From assembly GCF_000016605.1 (NCBI RefSeq), contig NC_009440.1, positions 2,020,001-2,084,000 of the forward strand: a DNA stretch of 64,000 bases, written 5' to 3'. The notes under the pieces are model-generated. The model ran no database searches. It saw only the letters and a list, made by a program, of their open reading frames with translations, and was not told the DNA's origin. The DNA is from Metallosphaera sedula DSM 5348. GTDB taxonomy: Archaea > Thermoproteota > Thermoprotei_A > Sulfolobales > Sulfolobaceae. Below are positions 8,998 to 17,098 of this stretch, piece after piece (the first letter of the stretch is position 1; the number at the start of each line of letters is the position of its first letter). Made by a program: the position numbers and the translations under genes.

Positions 8998-9417
8998 CTG
9001 AAACAGAAAAAAGGGGTCTCCTCTATCCTGGGTACTATCCTGATCATTTCCATAACGCTAGCTTTAGGGGGGCTACTCTATGGATACAGTAAGGGATTAT
9101 TCAGCAATCTGTCAACTAATGAGAATCTATATACACAATATGATCTTCTCTCCTCCTCAAACATAGGGTTCCTACAATATACCCTAAAGAATCAAGGAAA
9201 TGTTGCACTTCATGTTGAATATATCAAAATAGTAGGGAATAATACTAGCCAAGAAATACCTGTAAATGCCGTGATAGAGCCTGGACAGGAGATTCAGAAC
9301 ATATCCCAAGTATCAAACATTATCCCAGGGGACTACTATTCCGTCATTGTGGTGGCACAGAGCCCTAATGGACAACTATACGATACTGTCTCTAATGTAC
9401 TGGCGGTGAGCCAATGA
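8998..9417 (+). CDS. upsA: Ups pilin subunit A with class III signal peptide, CTG start
   Basis: Pilin of the Ups adhesive filament, 139 residues. The N-terminus reads (M)KQKKG followed by VSSILGTILIISITLALGG: a short basic head, a Gly at the prepilin peptidase (PibD) cleavage site, and a hydrophobic helix that forms the filament core. The rest is a polar beta-rich head with N-x-S/T sites such as NNTS and NIS. No ATG, GTG or TTG lies between the in-frame stop at 8989 and the signal peptide, so initiation must use CTG 8998 unless there is a sequence error. The stop overlaps the upsB ATG (ATGA). Neighbours and signal peptide make the call firm. Confidence 0.85.
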   Translation: MKQKKGVSSILGTILIISITLALGGLLYGYSKGLFSNLSTNENLYTQYDLLSSSNIGFLQYTLKNQGNVALHVEYIKIVGNNTSQEIPVNAVIEPGQEIQNISQVSNIIPGDYYSVIVVAQSPNGQLYDTVSNVLAVSQ

Positions 9418-9809
9418 GGAGAGCTATATCTAAAGCAGTTTCAGAAATTTTTTCAACATTAATCGTTGCACTGATAGTTTTGGCCATGAGTGGTCCACTA
9501 TTTTATTTCTATCATCAGATTAGCTCCACGCAAAAGAGCACTGTGAACTCGGTCATAAACAATGAAATCCTCTCCTCAGAGATGAAGATAAGGATTATCA
9601 AAATAGGAAACTTTTCAAATGATATATTTCTGTTTAATTACGGGAAAATAAATGTTCATATTGAAAGCGTAATAGTTGATGGAAAGATCATTGAAACCAA
9701 TCAAGAGCTGTCAGCTGGCACAATGATATCCCTCTCCAGTTTAGTGGGAAATGTAACTGTAACAGGTCCCCTAATAATAAATGCTAACGGTCAATATTTC
9801 ATTGAGTGA
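9414..9809 (+). CDS. upsB: Ups pilin subunit B with class III signal peptide
   Basis: Second pilin of the Ups filament, 131 residues. The N-terminus MRRAISKA is followed by VSEIFSTLIVALIVLAMSG, a class III signal peptide with the cleavage site expected after Ala 8. The C-terminal head is polar and beta-rich with potential glycosylation sites (NFS, NVT). The ATG overlaps the stop of upsA. The TGA stop is followed within three bases by the ATG of cbiT, so the pilus operon runs straight into a cobalamin gene. Confidence 0.87.
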   Translation: MRRAISKAVSEIFSTLIVALIVLAMSGPLFYFYHQISSTQKSTVNSVINNEILSSEMKIRIIKIGNFSNDIFLFNYGKINVHIESVIVDGKIIETNQELSAGTMISLSSLVGNVTVTGPLIINANGQYFIE

Positions 9810-9811
9810 TA

Positions 9812-10357
9812 ATGTTCCCACTCACTGATGATAGTTTTTTCGAGTCAGATATTCCTGGGCCAACGAGACAGGAAATAAGAGCGGTATCTATTTCAAAATT
9901 GAAAGTCTTTCCAGGATGTAGGGTCCTTGAAGTCGGAACTGGTACTGGGGCCATCGCAGTTGACCTGGAGAGGTTTGGATGTTACGTTGTCTCCTTGGAT
10001 CTCAAGGAGTACATTTCGAGATCTCCAGGCAGAAAGCTTGCCAATAACGTGGATTTTGTCCAGGCTGAATTTCCCTTCTTTTCAACTAGAGAAGTGTTTG
10101 ATTCTGTTTTTATAGGAGGAACTCAAAACATTTGTGGAACCGTGAAACTTGCTCACTCCCTTTTAAGGAAGGGAGGTAGGATAGTTATTAACGCTTTCAC
10201 GCTGGAGTCCTTAGGAGAAATCTCCAAAGCCCTGGAGGAAAATTTTCATGAGTTCGATGTAATTCAGATATTTGTAAGCAAAGCAGAAAGACTAGGAAAA
10301 TACAGAGCGTTTATCGCAAGAAATCCAGTATATATCTTTTACGCCTCTAAAGATTGA
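9812..10357 (+). CDS. cbiT: Cobalt-precorrin-6B C15-methyltransferase, decarboxylating (CbiT)
   Basis: CbiT methylates C15 and removes the C12 acetate carboxyl in corrin synthesis; it is the partner of CbiE. Family marks are the N-terminal GPTRQEIRAVSISKLKV, the SAM motif VLEVGTGTGAIAVDL and the FIGGTQN segment. Length of about 181 residues is normal for the free-standing enzyme. I choose ATG 9812; GTG 9806 is an alternative overlapping the upsB stop. It is cut off from cbiC-D-E by five pilus genes, yet lies in the same direction and probably the same transcript. Confidence 0.88.
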   Translation: MFPLTDDSFFESDIPGPTRQEIRAVSISKLKVFPGCRVLEVGTGTGAIAVDLERFGCYVVSLDLKEYISRSPGRKLANNVDFVQAEFPFFSTREVFDSVFIGGTQNICGTVKLAHSLLRKGGRIVINAFTLESLGEISKALEENFHEFDVIQIFVSKAERLGKYRAFIARNPVYIFYASKD

Positions 10358-10602
10358 GCCTTTGTTCTAACTTCCAATATTTCTCCTTTTTCAAGACCTT
10401 CGAGCACTTCCTTTCCCTTATCAGTTAGCCTGTACACCTTATGGGATCCCTTAGAGTAAATGGTTTCGACAAGTCCGATTCCCTCCAAGACATGGAATAT
10501 TGCCAACACTTCATATCTTGGTAACCCAGTCTTTACCACTACCTCTCCAGGATTTAATGCGCCGTCCGAAATTGCCTCTAACACCAATTTTAGTTCATAC
10601 AT
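10339..10602 (-). CDS. Winged-helix transcriptional regulator
   Basis: A small (87 residues) archaeal winged helix protein. Helix-turn-helix segments are visible at LNPGEVVVKTGLPRYEVLAIFHVLEGIGLVE (split here by prediction into helices 2 and 3), then a wing VYRLTDKGKEVLEGL. It is convergent with cbiT (19-base overlap) and divergent from endonuclease III, sharing a palindromic TATA box with it. That position suggests it may regulate the repair genes to its right or itself, but this is inference. Confidence 0.75.
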   Translation of the reverse strand: MYELKLVLEAISDGALNPGEVVVKTGLPRYEVLAIFHVLEGIGLVETIYSKGSHKVYRLTDKGKEVLEGLEKGEILEVRTKAQSLEA

Positions 10603-10627
10603 CAGTATCTGAGTTAATCTAAGAGCA

Positions 10628-10635
10628 CTTATAAG
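10628..10635. promoter_or_regulatory. Palindromic TATA box between divergent regulator and endonuclease III genes
   Basis: CTTATAAG is a perfect palindrome. Its centre is about 30 bases from the minus-strand ATG at 10602 and about 35 bases from the plus-strand TTG at 10667, so one element could serve both near-leaderless genes. No second TATA-like element is seen in the 64-base gap. Confidence 0.5.
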
Positions 10636-10666
10636 CCGAAGGCCTGAAATTACTCTCGAGAACCTT

Positions 10667-11359
10667 TTGAAGTGTGAAGGAAAGGAGATTGTAAGTAGGT
10701 TAGATAGAGCCTACAAGATTAAATCTGAGGATTTCCTGGCGATAGAAATATGGGAGAAAACTAGGGATCCTTTCAAGGTCCTTATAGCGACCATTTTGAC
10801 CCAGAATACCACAGATAAGGGAGCCAAGAAAGCGTACGAGGAACTGGATAAAGAGGTTGGAATAACTGCCGAAGGGCTTAGTAGAGCCGATCCAGAGGTG
10901 ATAAAGAGGTGCATTAGAAAGGTCGGCCTTCACAATAACAAGACTAAGGTGATTAAGGAAGTGTCAACGAAAATTTTGAATGAGTATGGTGGAGATATCA
11001 ACAAGGTACTTGACCTAGGGTTACCAAAGGCTAGGGAGAAATTGGTGGAGCTCCCAGGCGTTGGGAAGAAGACTGCAGACGTCTTATTAATAACTTGCAG
11101 AGATTATCCAGTGTTCCCCATAGACACACATATCTTCAGGATTTCGAAAAGGCTTGGTATTGATGGAAACTATGACAAGGTAAGTTCGTTCTGGAGAGAA
11201 GTTTCGGATAATCTCAGGTTGAGGGCACATCTACTACTCATTACTCACGGTAGAGCTACATGCAAAGCAATTAAACCTAAATGTGACACTTGTGTACTTA
11301 ATGACTGCTGCGAGTATTACGCTAGACTACGTGGATCCCAGGGACCTGAAACCTCATGA
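10667..11359 (+). CDS. nth: Endonuclease III-type DNA glycosylase/AP lyase of the ups locus
   Basis: Base-excision repair enzyme that removes damaged bases and nicks DNA. The helix-hairpin-helix is LVELPGVGKKTADVLL with the catalytic Lys in GKKTAD; the catalytic Asp is in FPIDTHIFRI; four cysteines in a C-x6-C-x2-C-x5-C pattern near the C-terminus bind a 4Fe-4S cluster. The start is TTG 10667 behind the shared TATA box. In Sulfolobus acidocaldarius the gene at this place next to ups (saci_1497) nicks UV-damaged DNA and supports UV survival. The next gene starts within its 3' end. Confidence 0.92.
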   Translation: MKCEGKEIVSRLDRAYKIKSEDFLAIEIWEKTRDPFKVLIATILTQNTTDKGAKKAYEELDKEVGITAEGLSRADPEVIKRCIRKVGLHNNKTKVIKEVSTKILNEYGGDINKVLDLGLPKAREKLVELPGVGKKTADVLLITCRDYPVFPIDTHIFRISKRLGIDGNYDKVSSFWREVSDNLRLRAHLLLITHGRATCKAIKPKCDTCVLNDCCEYYARLRGSQGPETS

Positions 11360-11882
11360 GGATATCCTGAAGAACAGACTCGCTGAAACCATTATTTCGA
11401 TAAGGGAGACCAAATCCGTAGTCCCCATAATCGTTGACCATAGGACTCTGTTAATAATTGACGGTCATCATAGATGGGAGGCTCTCTCAGCCCTTGGATA
11501 CAAAAGAATACCAATATACTACGTGGATTATCTAGACCCTAGGATTAGTGTTGGGATTTGGTATAGAAAATTAACCCTGAACAGCGTAAGCAAATTGTAT
11601 CTAAAATCGATGGAATCTGAGGGGGACGTATGTATTCAGATCGAGTCCAAAATCTGCTCTAGATCCCACTTTGAGGCGTACTGGAAACTTGAGCTCATAG
11701 AACAGAGTTTAAGGAGATTTGGGGTACAAGTGGAGAGAAATCCTAGCGAAGGATATAAACCACCTAATCTGTCCAAGGAGATAATACTGAAAATAGCAAG
11801 CAAGGAGACCAGACTACCTCCCAAGAGCAGTAGACATCTATATGATTTTATTATCCCCAAGGATAGAGTAAAACTACAATGA
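11301..11882 (+). CDS. ParB/Srx-fold domain protein of the ups locus
   Basis: The N-terminal 90 residues form a ParB-like domain: VDPRDLKPHE, then VVPIIVDHRTLLIIDGHHRWEAL with the GHHR signature, then a helix start at ALGYKRIPIYYV. The C-terminal 100 residues are family-specific. In S. acidocaldarius the matching gene (saci_1498) is needed for efficient DNA transfer after UV. The start is uncertain: GTG 11283 or ATG 11301, both deep inside the end of nth (59-77 base overlap), which implies coupled translation. The 3' end overlaps the glycosyltransferase by 4 bases. Confidence 0.85.
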   Translation: MTAASITLDYVDPRDLKPHEDILKNRLAETIISIRETKSVVPIIVDHRTLLIIDGHHRWEALSALGYKRIPIYYVDYLDPRISVGIWYRKLTLNSVSKLYLKSMESEGDVCIQIESKICSRSHFEAYWKLELIEQSLRRFGVQVERNPSEGYKPPNLSKEIILKIASKETRLPPKSSRHLYDFIIPKDRVKLQ

Positions 11883-13267
11883 ATCCATTGATACAAGCAA
11901 TTCTGACTACTGCCATATTTATTATTCCTAGCTTCCTTTTGCTTTACCAATACATATTGTTTCGTAATGGCATGAAATTTAGGGATAGTCTAGAGCCACT
12001 CTTCGCCGAGGAATTACCTTCCCTTTCAGTTTTGGTCCCTATTAAGGGAGAAAAACCAGAGACGCTTCAGGGCTTGCTGGATAATTTAGCTACAGTAGAA
12101 TGGGATAAAAACAAGCTTGAGATCATTGTAGTTTCCGATGACTCTCCAGAGTATTTTGAAAATCTCATCAGAAAAATCTCGATACCACAAGGGCTCAAAG
12201 TCAAGATCGTTAGAAGAGAGAAAAAGGTAGGTTACAAGAGTGGGGCTTTAGCCTATGCATACTCCTTATCTAGCGGAGACCTAATAATTACCCTCGATGT
12301 AGATGCCAGGTTAGAGAAAACCTCACTGATAAAGGCGTTCAATAGGTTAAGAATACACGGATGCGATGCTGTAACCATGAACTGGATTGGATATTCACAG
12401 AAGCCATATTCTACTCTCGCCAAGGGAATAATGATCTCAACCGTTATTGCAGATACAGCCCTTCTGAACGGAAGGGACAACAGTAATCTCAGGATCTTTC
12501 CCGTGGGTTGCGGAACAATGTTCAAGAGAGATGCAATCGAATCGGTAGGACCATGGGATCCCTCAATGATCCAAGACGACCTAGAAATAGGGGCTAGGCT
12601 GATTAAGAATGGGAAAAGGATTTGCTCTTCTACCTCTCCGGTCTACGTAGAAGTCCCAGATAATCTCGTGGCATTTTACGTGCAACAAACTAGGTGGGCC
12701 ATGGGAAGTATAGAGGTTTTAACCAGGAGATTTAAGGAGATAATGAGCAGAAATATATCCTTAAAGCAGAAGATTGACATTCTAATTTTCCTTCTTCAGT
12801 ATGTTCCCATAGGCCTGACATTTTTAGCAGCTTTGGGACTAGCATTAATGTCCTTATTGGGACTAAATCACGTTTACGACTATCTGAGAACTCCCATAAT
12901 CCTCATCTGGATTCTTTCGCTTTCGATTTATGGGTACAATTTCATAAAGACTGCATTGGGAAAAGGATACAAACTTGTAGAGGCTATGAGGGCCTTAGGA
13001 AAGGTTTCATCTTACACTGTGGCTATTTCACCCTTTATTCTAGTGGGGCTTCTATCTGGTCTAAGGAAGAACAGGAAATACGTTGTCACTCCTAAGGGAG
13101 TCAAAGTAGATACATGGATCCAGTACCCAGTACTTCTTTTTGGCATTTTGTTCTTAACATCCTCCATTATCTATCTTATACACGGAGCCCCAGTAACCGG
13201 TCTTTGGCTCCTTTATTACTCCATGGGGTATCTGTTCACTGTCGCAACTTTCAAAAGAGAGCTTTAG
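11879..13267 (+). CDS. Family 2 membrane glycosyltransferase of the ups locus
   Basis: A processive-type GT2 enzyme of 462 residues. One membrane helix at 5-27 is followed by the catalytic domain: LSVLVPIKGEKPE, the nucleotide-sugar aspartates VVSDD and LDVDAR, the acceptor-site Asp in QDDLEIG and the QQTRWAMGS (QxxRW) motif. Three to four C-terminal helices follow (about 295-462). It matches the saci_1499 position, the one of the four ups-linked genes with no obvious DNA role; it could glycosylate pilins or the S-layer. The ATGA overlap with the ParB gene places it in the same operon. Confidence 0.87.
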   Translation: MNPLIQAILTTAIFIIPSFLLLYQYILFRNGMKFRDSLEPLFAEELPSLSVLVPIKGEKPETLQGLLDNLATVEWDKNKLEIIVVSDDSPEYFENLIRKISIPQGLKVKIVRREKKVGYKSGALAYAYSLSSGDLIITLDVDARLEKTSLIKAFNRLRIHGCDAVTMNWIGYSQKPYSTLAKGIMISTVIADTALLNGRDNSNLRIFPVGCGTMFKRDAIESVGPWDPSMIQDDLEIGARLIKNGKRICSSTSPVYVEVPDNLVAFYVQQTRWAMGSIEVLTRRFKEIMSRNISLKQKIDILIFLLQYVPIGLTFLAALGLALMSLLGLNHVYDYLRTPIILIWILSLSIYGYNFIKTALGKGYKLVEAMRALGKVSSYTVAISPFILVGLLSGLRKNRKYVVTPKGVKVDTWIQYPVLLFGILFLTSSIIYLIHGAPVTGLWLLYYSMGYLFTVATFKREL

Positions 13268-13306
13268 AACTCAACTTTTTTTCTAGGTCGCTTTGAAGTA
13301 GACTGA

Positions 13307-15928
13307 ATGATTTCTCTAGCAAAACAGTTCAGTGACGAAGAAGTCTTTAGGCTCCTAAGACCATATGTTGCGGAGTGGTTCAGGGAGAAATATGGATCCT
13401 TTACTCCCCCGCAAAAGGCCTCGATACCAACAATAAAGGCAAATCAAAACGTCCTTATTTCTAGCCCTACTGGTAGCGGGAAAACTATGGCGGCATTTGT
13501 GGGCATTCTTGATTCTCTCCTTGAACTTGCAGAGAATAACGCCCTAGAAGACAAGGTGTATGCCATATATATTTCTCCCTTGAGGGCTTTAAACAATGAC
13601 ATGTATAAAAATCTTTTTATTCCACTAGAAGAGATAAAAACTAGAGTAACTTTACCTCAGGAGATAAGAGTAGCGGTGAGAACTAGCGATACCTCGCCCA
13701 ACGAGAAGCAAAAAATGCTCAGAAGGCCACCCCACATTCTAATTACCACGCCAGAATCATTTGCAATATCCCTTGTATCCCCCAAGTTTAGTCAAAAACT
13801 CAGGGACGTTAAGTGGATAGTTGTAGATGAAATCCACGAGTTGGCTGGAAGCAAAAGGGGTGCCTATCTCTCCGGTTTCCTTGAGCTCTTTGAGTCGTTC
13901 CTAAGTAGTGCACCTCCAGTCAGAATAGGTCTAAGCGCCACAATCTCTCCCCTAGATGAGGTAGCGAAATTCCTAGTGGGAGATAGGGATTGCAAGATAG
14001 TGGATGCGAGATTTCTGAAGGGGATGGACCTAAGGGTAATTTCCCCCGTGAGGGATCTTATTCACTCCTCAGAGGAGGAGGTGAGCAGGGGTATATATAG
14101 AACTATATTGGATGAAATCAAGAAGCATAGGACTACCCTTATCTTCACTAACACTAGAAGTGCTGCAGAAAGAGTATCATATAGAATAAGAAAGATGGTG
14201 GAGGAGGAGAAACTATTCGACGCTGACCTAATCGGTGCCCATCACAGTAGTCTTAGTAGAGATGTCAGGCTAGAGATTGAGAACAAATTGAAGAACGGAG
14301 AGCTAAAGGTTGTTGTATCGTCAACCAGCTTGGAGTTAGGAATAGATATTGGATATATTGACCTTGTCCTTCTCCTCAGTAGTCCTAAGAGTGTGAGCAG
14401 GTTACTCCAGAGAATAGGGAGAGCAGGTCATCACATAAGACAGGTAAGCAAGGGAAGAGTAATAGTGGTTGACAGGGACGACTTAGTTGAATGTGCCATC
14501 TTAACTAAACTGGCCAGAGAGAAAAAGATAGATAACGTTCACATACCCAGAAAGCCCCTCGATGTCCTGGTTCAGCTAATACTGGCCTCATCCCTAATGG
14601 GTGAACAGGATATAGAGAAGCTATACTCTACAATAAGGAGATCCTATTCCTTTTCCAACCTAACTAGGGAGGAATTTGATTCCATAGTTGATTATCTTTT
14701 GGGAAAGTTTGGACTTGATAGCAAAAACGTGTACCCTAAGATAAGGATGGGGGATAAGGGAATTAGGCCGAAACGGGGTGGCAGGATGATCTTCTACATG
14801 AACAGCGGAACAATTCCAGAGGAATCCCTGATACCTGTTTTCACGGAGGGAAATAAGTACGTAGGAAACCTCGAAGAGGAGTTCGTGGAAATCCTATCCC
14901 CTGGCGATATCTTCATACTAGGTGGAAGAACCTACGAGTTCCTTCTTTCCAAGGGGAACAGGGTCATTGTAAAGCCCGCTGAGGGACAGAGGCCTACAGT
15001 CCCGAGCTGGTTTTCGGAAATGTTACCCCTTGCCATAGAGTCGGCCATGGAAATTGCATCATTTCGAGGAAAGATAGCCCAAATGATTCGAGACGGTAAG
15101 TCTCAGGACGAGATAGTGACCCATATAGAGAACTACCTTGATGTCTCCAAATCGGCTGCCAGGTCTATTTATACTTACATCCTGGAGGAGTACCTATTCA
15201 TTGAAGGATATGTGCCTGACGACAAAAACTTACTTGTTGAGATTTACGACGATGAGGAGGATAGAAGGAACTTCATATTTCACGCTCTCTTTGGGAGGAG
15301 AGCCCTGGACGCGCTTTCAAGAATAATAGCGTGGAAGCTCGGATCGGATCTCAACATGGACGTTAGGACATCCATAACCGACAATGGCTTCGTTTTAACC
15401 ATAGGTGAAAAGAGGGACTATGACATTGCCAAGGCCCTAATGGAGATTAACCCTGAAGATGTGTACGACCTCCTAGGAAACATAGTCCTAAGAACGGAGA
15501 TGGTTAAACGAAGGTTCAGACATACTGCTGAAAGGTCCCTAATGCTTCTCAAAAGGTATAAGGGGAGAGAGACCAGTATAGACAGAAGGCAGATTAATTC
15601 TGAAGTCCTGTTAAACGTAGTGAAGGAGATACCCAATTTTCCAGTACTCAAAGAGACTCTTAGGGAAATTCTAGAGGATTACATGGATATCCATAGTGCG
15701 AAATGGATTCTGGAGAGGATAATTGCGGGAGATATCAGGGTCAAGGTAATAGGACCTAACCCGATACCAAGCCCCTTCGCACATCAAATACTAGCCAAGG
15801 AGTATAGTGATATAGTACTGGCCAGCGACAAGAGAGAGTTCCTAAGAAAGATGCATGATAAGGTTCTTCAATTCCTTAGGGAGAAGGGAATCAATGTCGA
15901 TCTCAGCTACACCACTGTCAGTGAGTAA
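13307..15928 (+). CDS. Large SF2 helicase (Lhr-like) of the ups locus
   Basis: An 873-residue ATP-dependent helicase. Motif I is SSPTGSGKT, motif Ia ISPLRALNND, motif II VVDEIHE (DEIH box), motif III GLSATIS, motif V SSTSLELGIDIG and motif VI QRIGRAGHH; a long C-terminal region of winged-helix and Lhr-core type follows. The S. acidocaldarius counterpart next to ups (saci_1500) was described as RecQ-like and unwinds Holliday junctions and other recombination intermediates in the UV response. Start ATG 13307 lies 39 bases after the glycosyltransferase stop. Its last 87 bases overlap the JAMM gene on the other strand. Confidence 0.88.
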   Translation: MISLAKQFSDEEVFRLLRPYVAEWFREKYGSFTPPQKASIPTIKANQNVLISSPTGSGKTMAAFVGILDSLLELAENNALEDKVYAIYISPLRALNNDMYKNLFIPLEEIKTRVTLPQEIRVAVRTSDTSPNEKQKMLRRPPHILITTPESFAISLVSPKFSQKLRDVKWIVVDEIHELAGSKRGAYLSGFLELFESFLSSAPPVRIGLSATISPLDEVAKFLVGDRDCKIVDARFLKGMDLRVISPVRDLIHSSEEEVSRGIYRTILDEIKKHRTTLIFTNTRSAAERVSYRIRKMVEEEKLFDADLIGAHHSSLSRDVRLEIENKLKNGELKVVVSSTSLELGIDIGYIDLVLLLSSPKSVSRLLQRIGRAGHHIRQVSKGRVIVVDRDDLVECAILTKLAREKKIDNVHIPRKPLDVLVQLILASSLMGEQDIEKLYSTIRRSYSFSNLTREEFDSIVDYLLGKFGLDSKNVYPKIRMGDKGIRPKRGGRMIFYMNSGTIPEESLIPVFTEGNKYVGNLEEEFVEILSPGDIFILGGRTYEFLLSKGNRVIVKPAEGQRPTVPSWFSEMLPLAIESAMEIASFRGKIAQMIRDGKSQDEIVTHIENYLDVSKSAARSIYTYILEEYLFIEGYVPDDKNLLVEIYDDEEDRRNFIFHALFGRRALDALSRIIAWKLGSDLNMDVRTSITDNGFVLTIGEKRDYDIAKALMEINPEDVYDLLGNIVLRTEMVKRRFRHTAERSLMLLKRYKGRETSIDRRQINSEVLLNVVKEIPNFPVLKETLREILEDYMDIHSAKWILERIIAGDIRVKVIGPNPIPSPFAHQILAKEYSDIVLASDKREFLRKMHDKVLQFLREKGINVDLSYTTVSE

Positions 15929-16174
15929 GAATCCCTTAATACAATCTGGCCCCACTATGATCCACGGAACCCTCCACATTCGCATGTTTTCCATATCCTT
16001 TCCGCTTGGGTAACATATTTCTTCGTGGGAGTGAACTATTGCCTGCAGTCCGTCTAAGTACTTGTATAACTCTACAGGATCCATTAGAAATTCATCATCA
16101 AAATAGGAAATATTCGCTATCTCAATGAATCTATTCTTGTATAATATCCCGCATCTTTCCCTCAGATGGACCAT
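15842..16174 (-). CDS. Small JAMM (MPN+) domain metalloprotease-like protein
   Basis: Only 110 residues, a bare JAMM domain. The zinc motif is visible as HSHEEICYPSGKD: H-x-H, then six residues, S-x2-D, with the candidate catalytic Glu in NRFIEIANI. Archaeal JAMM proteins remove ubiquitin-like SAMP proteins or process cysteine/thiamine pathway carrier proteins; the substrate here is unknown. It overlaps the CBS regulator upstream by 13 bases (same operon) and the helicase gene by 87 bases tail to tail, an unusually long antisense overlap. Confidence 0.8.
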   Translation of the reverse strand: MVHLRERCGILYKNRFIEIANISYFDDEFLMDPVELYKYLDGLQAIVHSHEEICYPSGKDMENMRMWRVPWIIVGPDCIKGFLLTDSGVAEIDIDSLLPKELKNLIMHLS

Positions 16175-17064
16175 AACCCCTCTAGTCCAGCGATGGATTT
16201 CAGAATATCGGTTCTCGTGACCATTCCTGTGACCCTGTTAATGGCATCCATAACCACTAATCTTCCGACATTATATGTCACCATCTTTTTAACGGCCTCC
16301 ATTATATCATCCTCCTCCTTTATGGTTATCACATCTCTCTTCATGTAATCTGAGACCGTTGCGTCGAAGTTACCCTCATAAAATGCCCTCATTAAGTCTG
16401 CAGTTGTAATTATCCCTATGACGTTCCCTGACTCGTCTAGAACAGGGGCTCCCCTTATCCCCTCCTTGTGAAGTATCCTCGAGGCATCCCTTAAAGACAT
16501 GTTAGGTTTCAAGGAGACGAGCCTCTTCCCTATTATGTTCTTTACCTTTTCCTTTGGGATGCTTATCATTCTCTTTACATCAATGATAATTTCCCTACGT
16601 TCTTCCTCTGCATTGAGCACAACACCCTCTATAACAAGCCTGCTGTAAGGCGTTGGTCCCACCCTAACGCTATCACCCGGCCTGATCTTCCTGGGATCTC
16701 CTGAGATTTTCAGGATGACCCTATTCCCTGAGGGATTAGTTATGTCCAGGAGTTCAATGTTTTCCACTTTAACATCGGTTTCCACGTTTCCACGATAGAG
16801 ACTTAACTTATCCAGTATTGGCAATATGCTCGGGTTCTTTACGAACTCGTAGGCCTTCAATGTTGGCAAGTATCCTCCATTTGGACCTGGCTTAGAGTCC
16901 ACCAGTCCAAGGACCTTCAGGCTTAGAATGATATTTCTAACAGTACCTTCGTCCTTACTTATCATGTCGGCAACTTCCTTGCTTTTGATCATTTTCTTTT
17001 GCCTATTATAGAGCTCAATTAACGCTAAGAGTATCTCCCTTTGTGTTGATGATAAATTTTGCAT
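16162..17064 (-). CDS. Transcriptional regulator with N-terminal HTH and paired CBS domains
   Basis: A 300-residue protein. Residues 1-65 form a winged helix-turn-helix (EVADMISKDEGTVRNIILSLKVLGLVDSKPG split over helix and wing). A beta-rich middle part follows, then two CBS motifs: GKRLVSLKPNMSLRDASRIL with GIITTADLMRAF, and MKRDVITIKEEDDIMEAV with GMVTRTDILKSI. CBS pairs usually bind adenine nucleotides such as AMP, ATP or SAM, so it may sense energy or methyl status. Target genes are unknown; self-regulation with the JAMM gene is possible. Confidence 0.85.
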   Translation of the reverse strand: MQNLSSTQREILLALIELYNRQKKMIKSKEVADMISKDEGTVRNIILSLKVLGLVDSKPGPNGGYLPTLKAYEFVKNPSILPILDKLSLYRGNVETDVKVENIELLDITNPSGNRVILKISGDPRKIRPGDSVRVGPTPYSRLVIEGVVLNAEEERREIIIDVKRMISIPKEKVKNIIGKRLVSLKPNMSLRDASRILHKEGIRGAPVLDESGNVIGIITTADLMRAFYEGNFDATVSDYMKRDVITIKEEDDIMEAVKKMVTYNVGRLVVMDAINRVTGMVTRTDILKSIAGLEGLWSI

Positions 17065-17098
17065 ACCTAATTATCATTCAACCATTGTTTAAAAAGAT

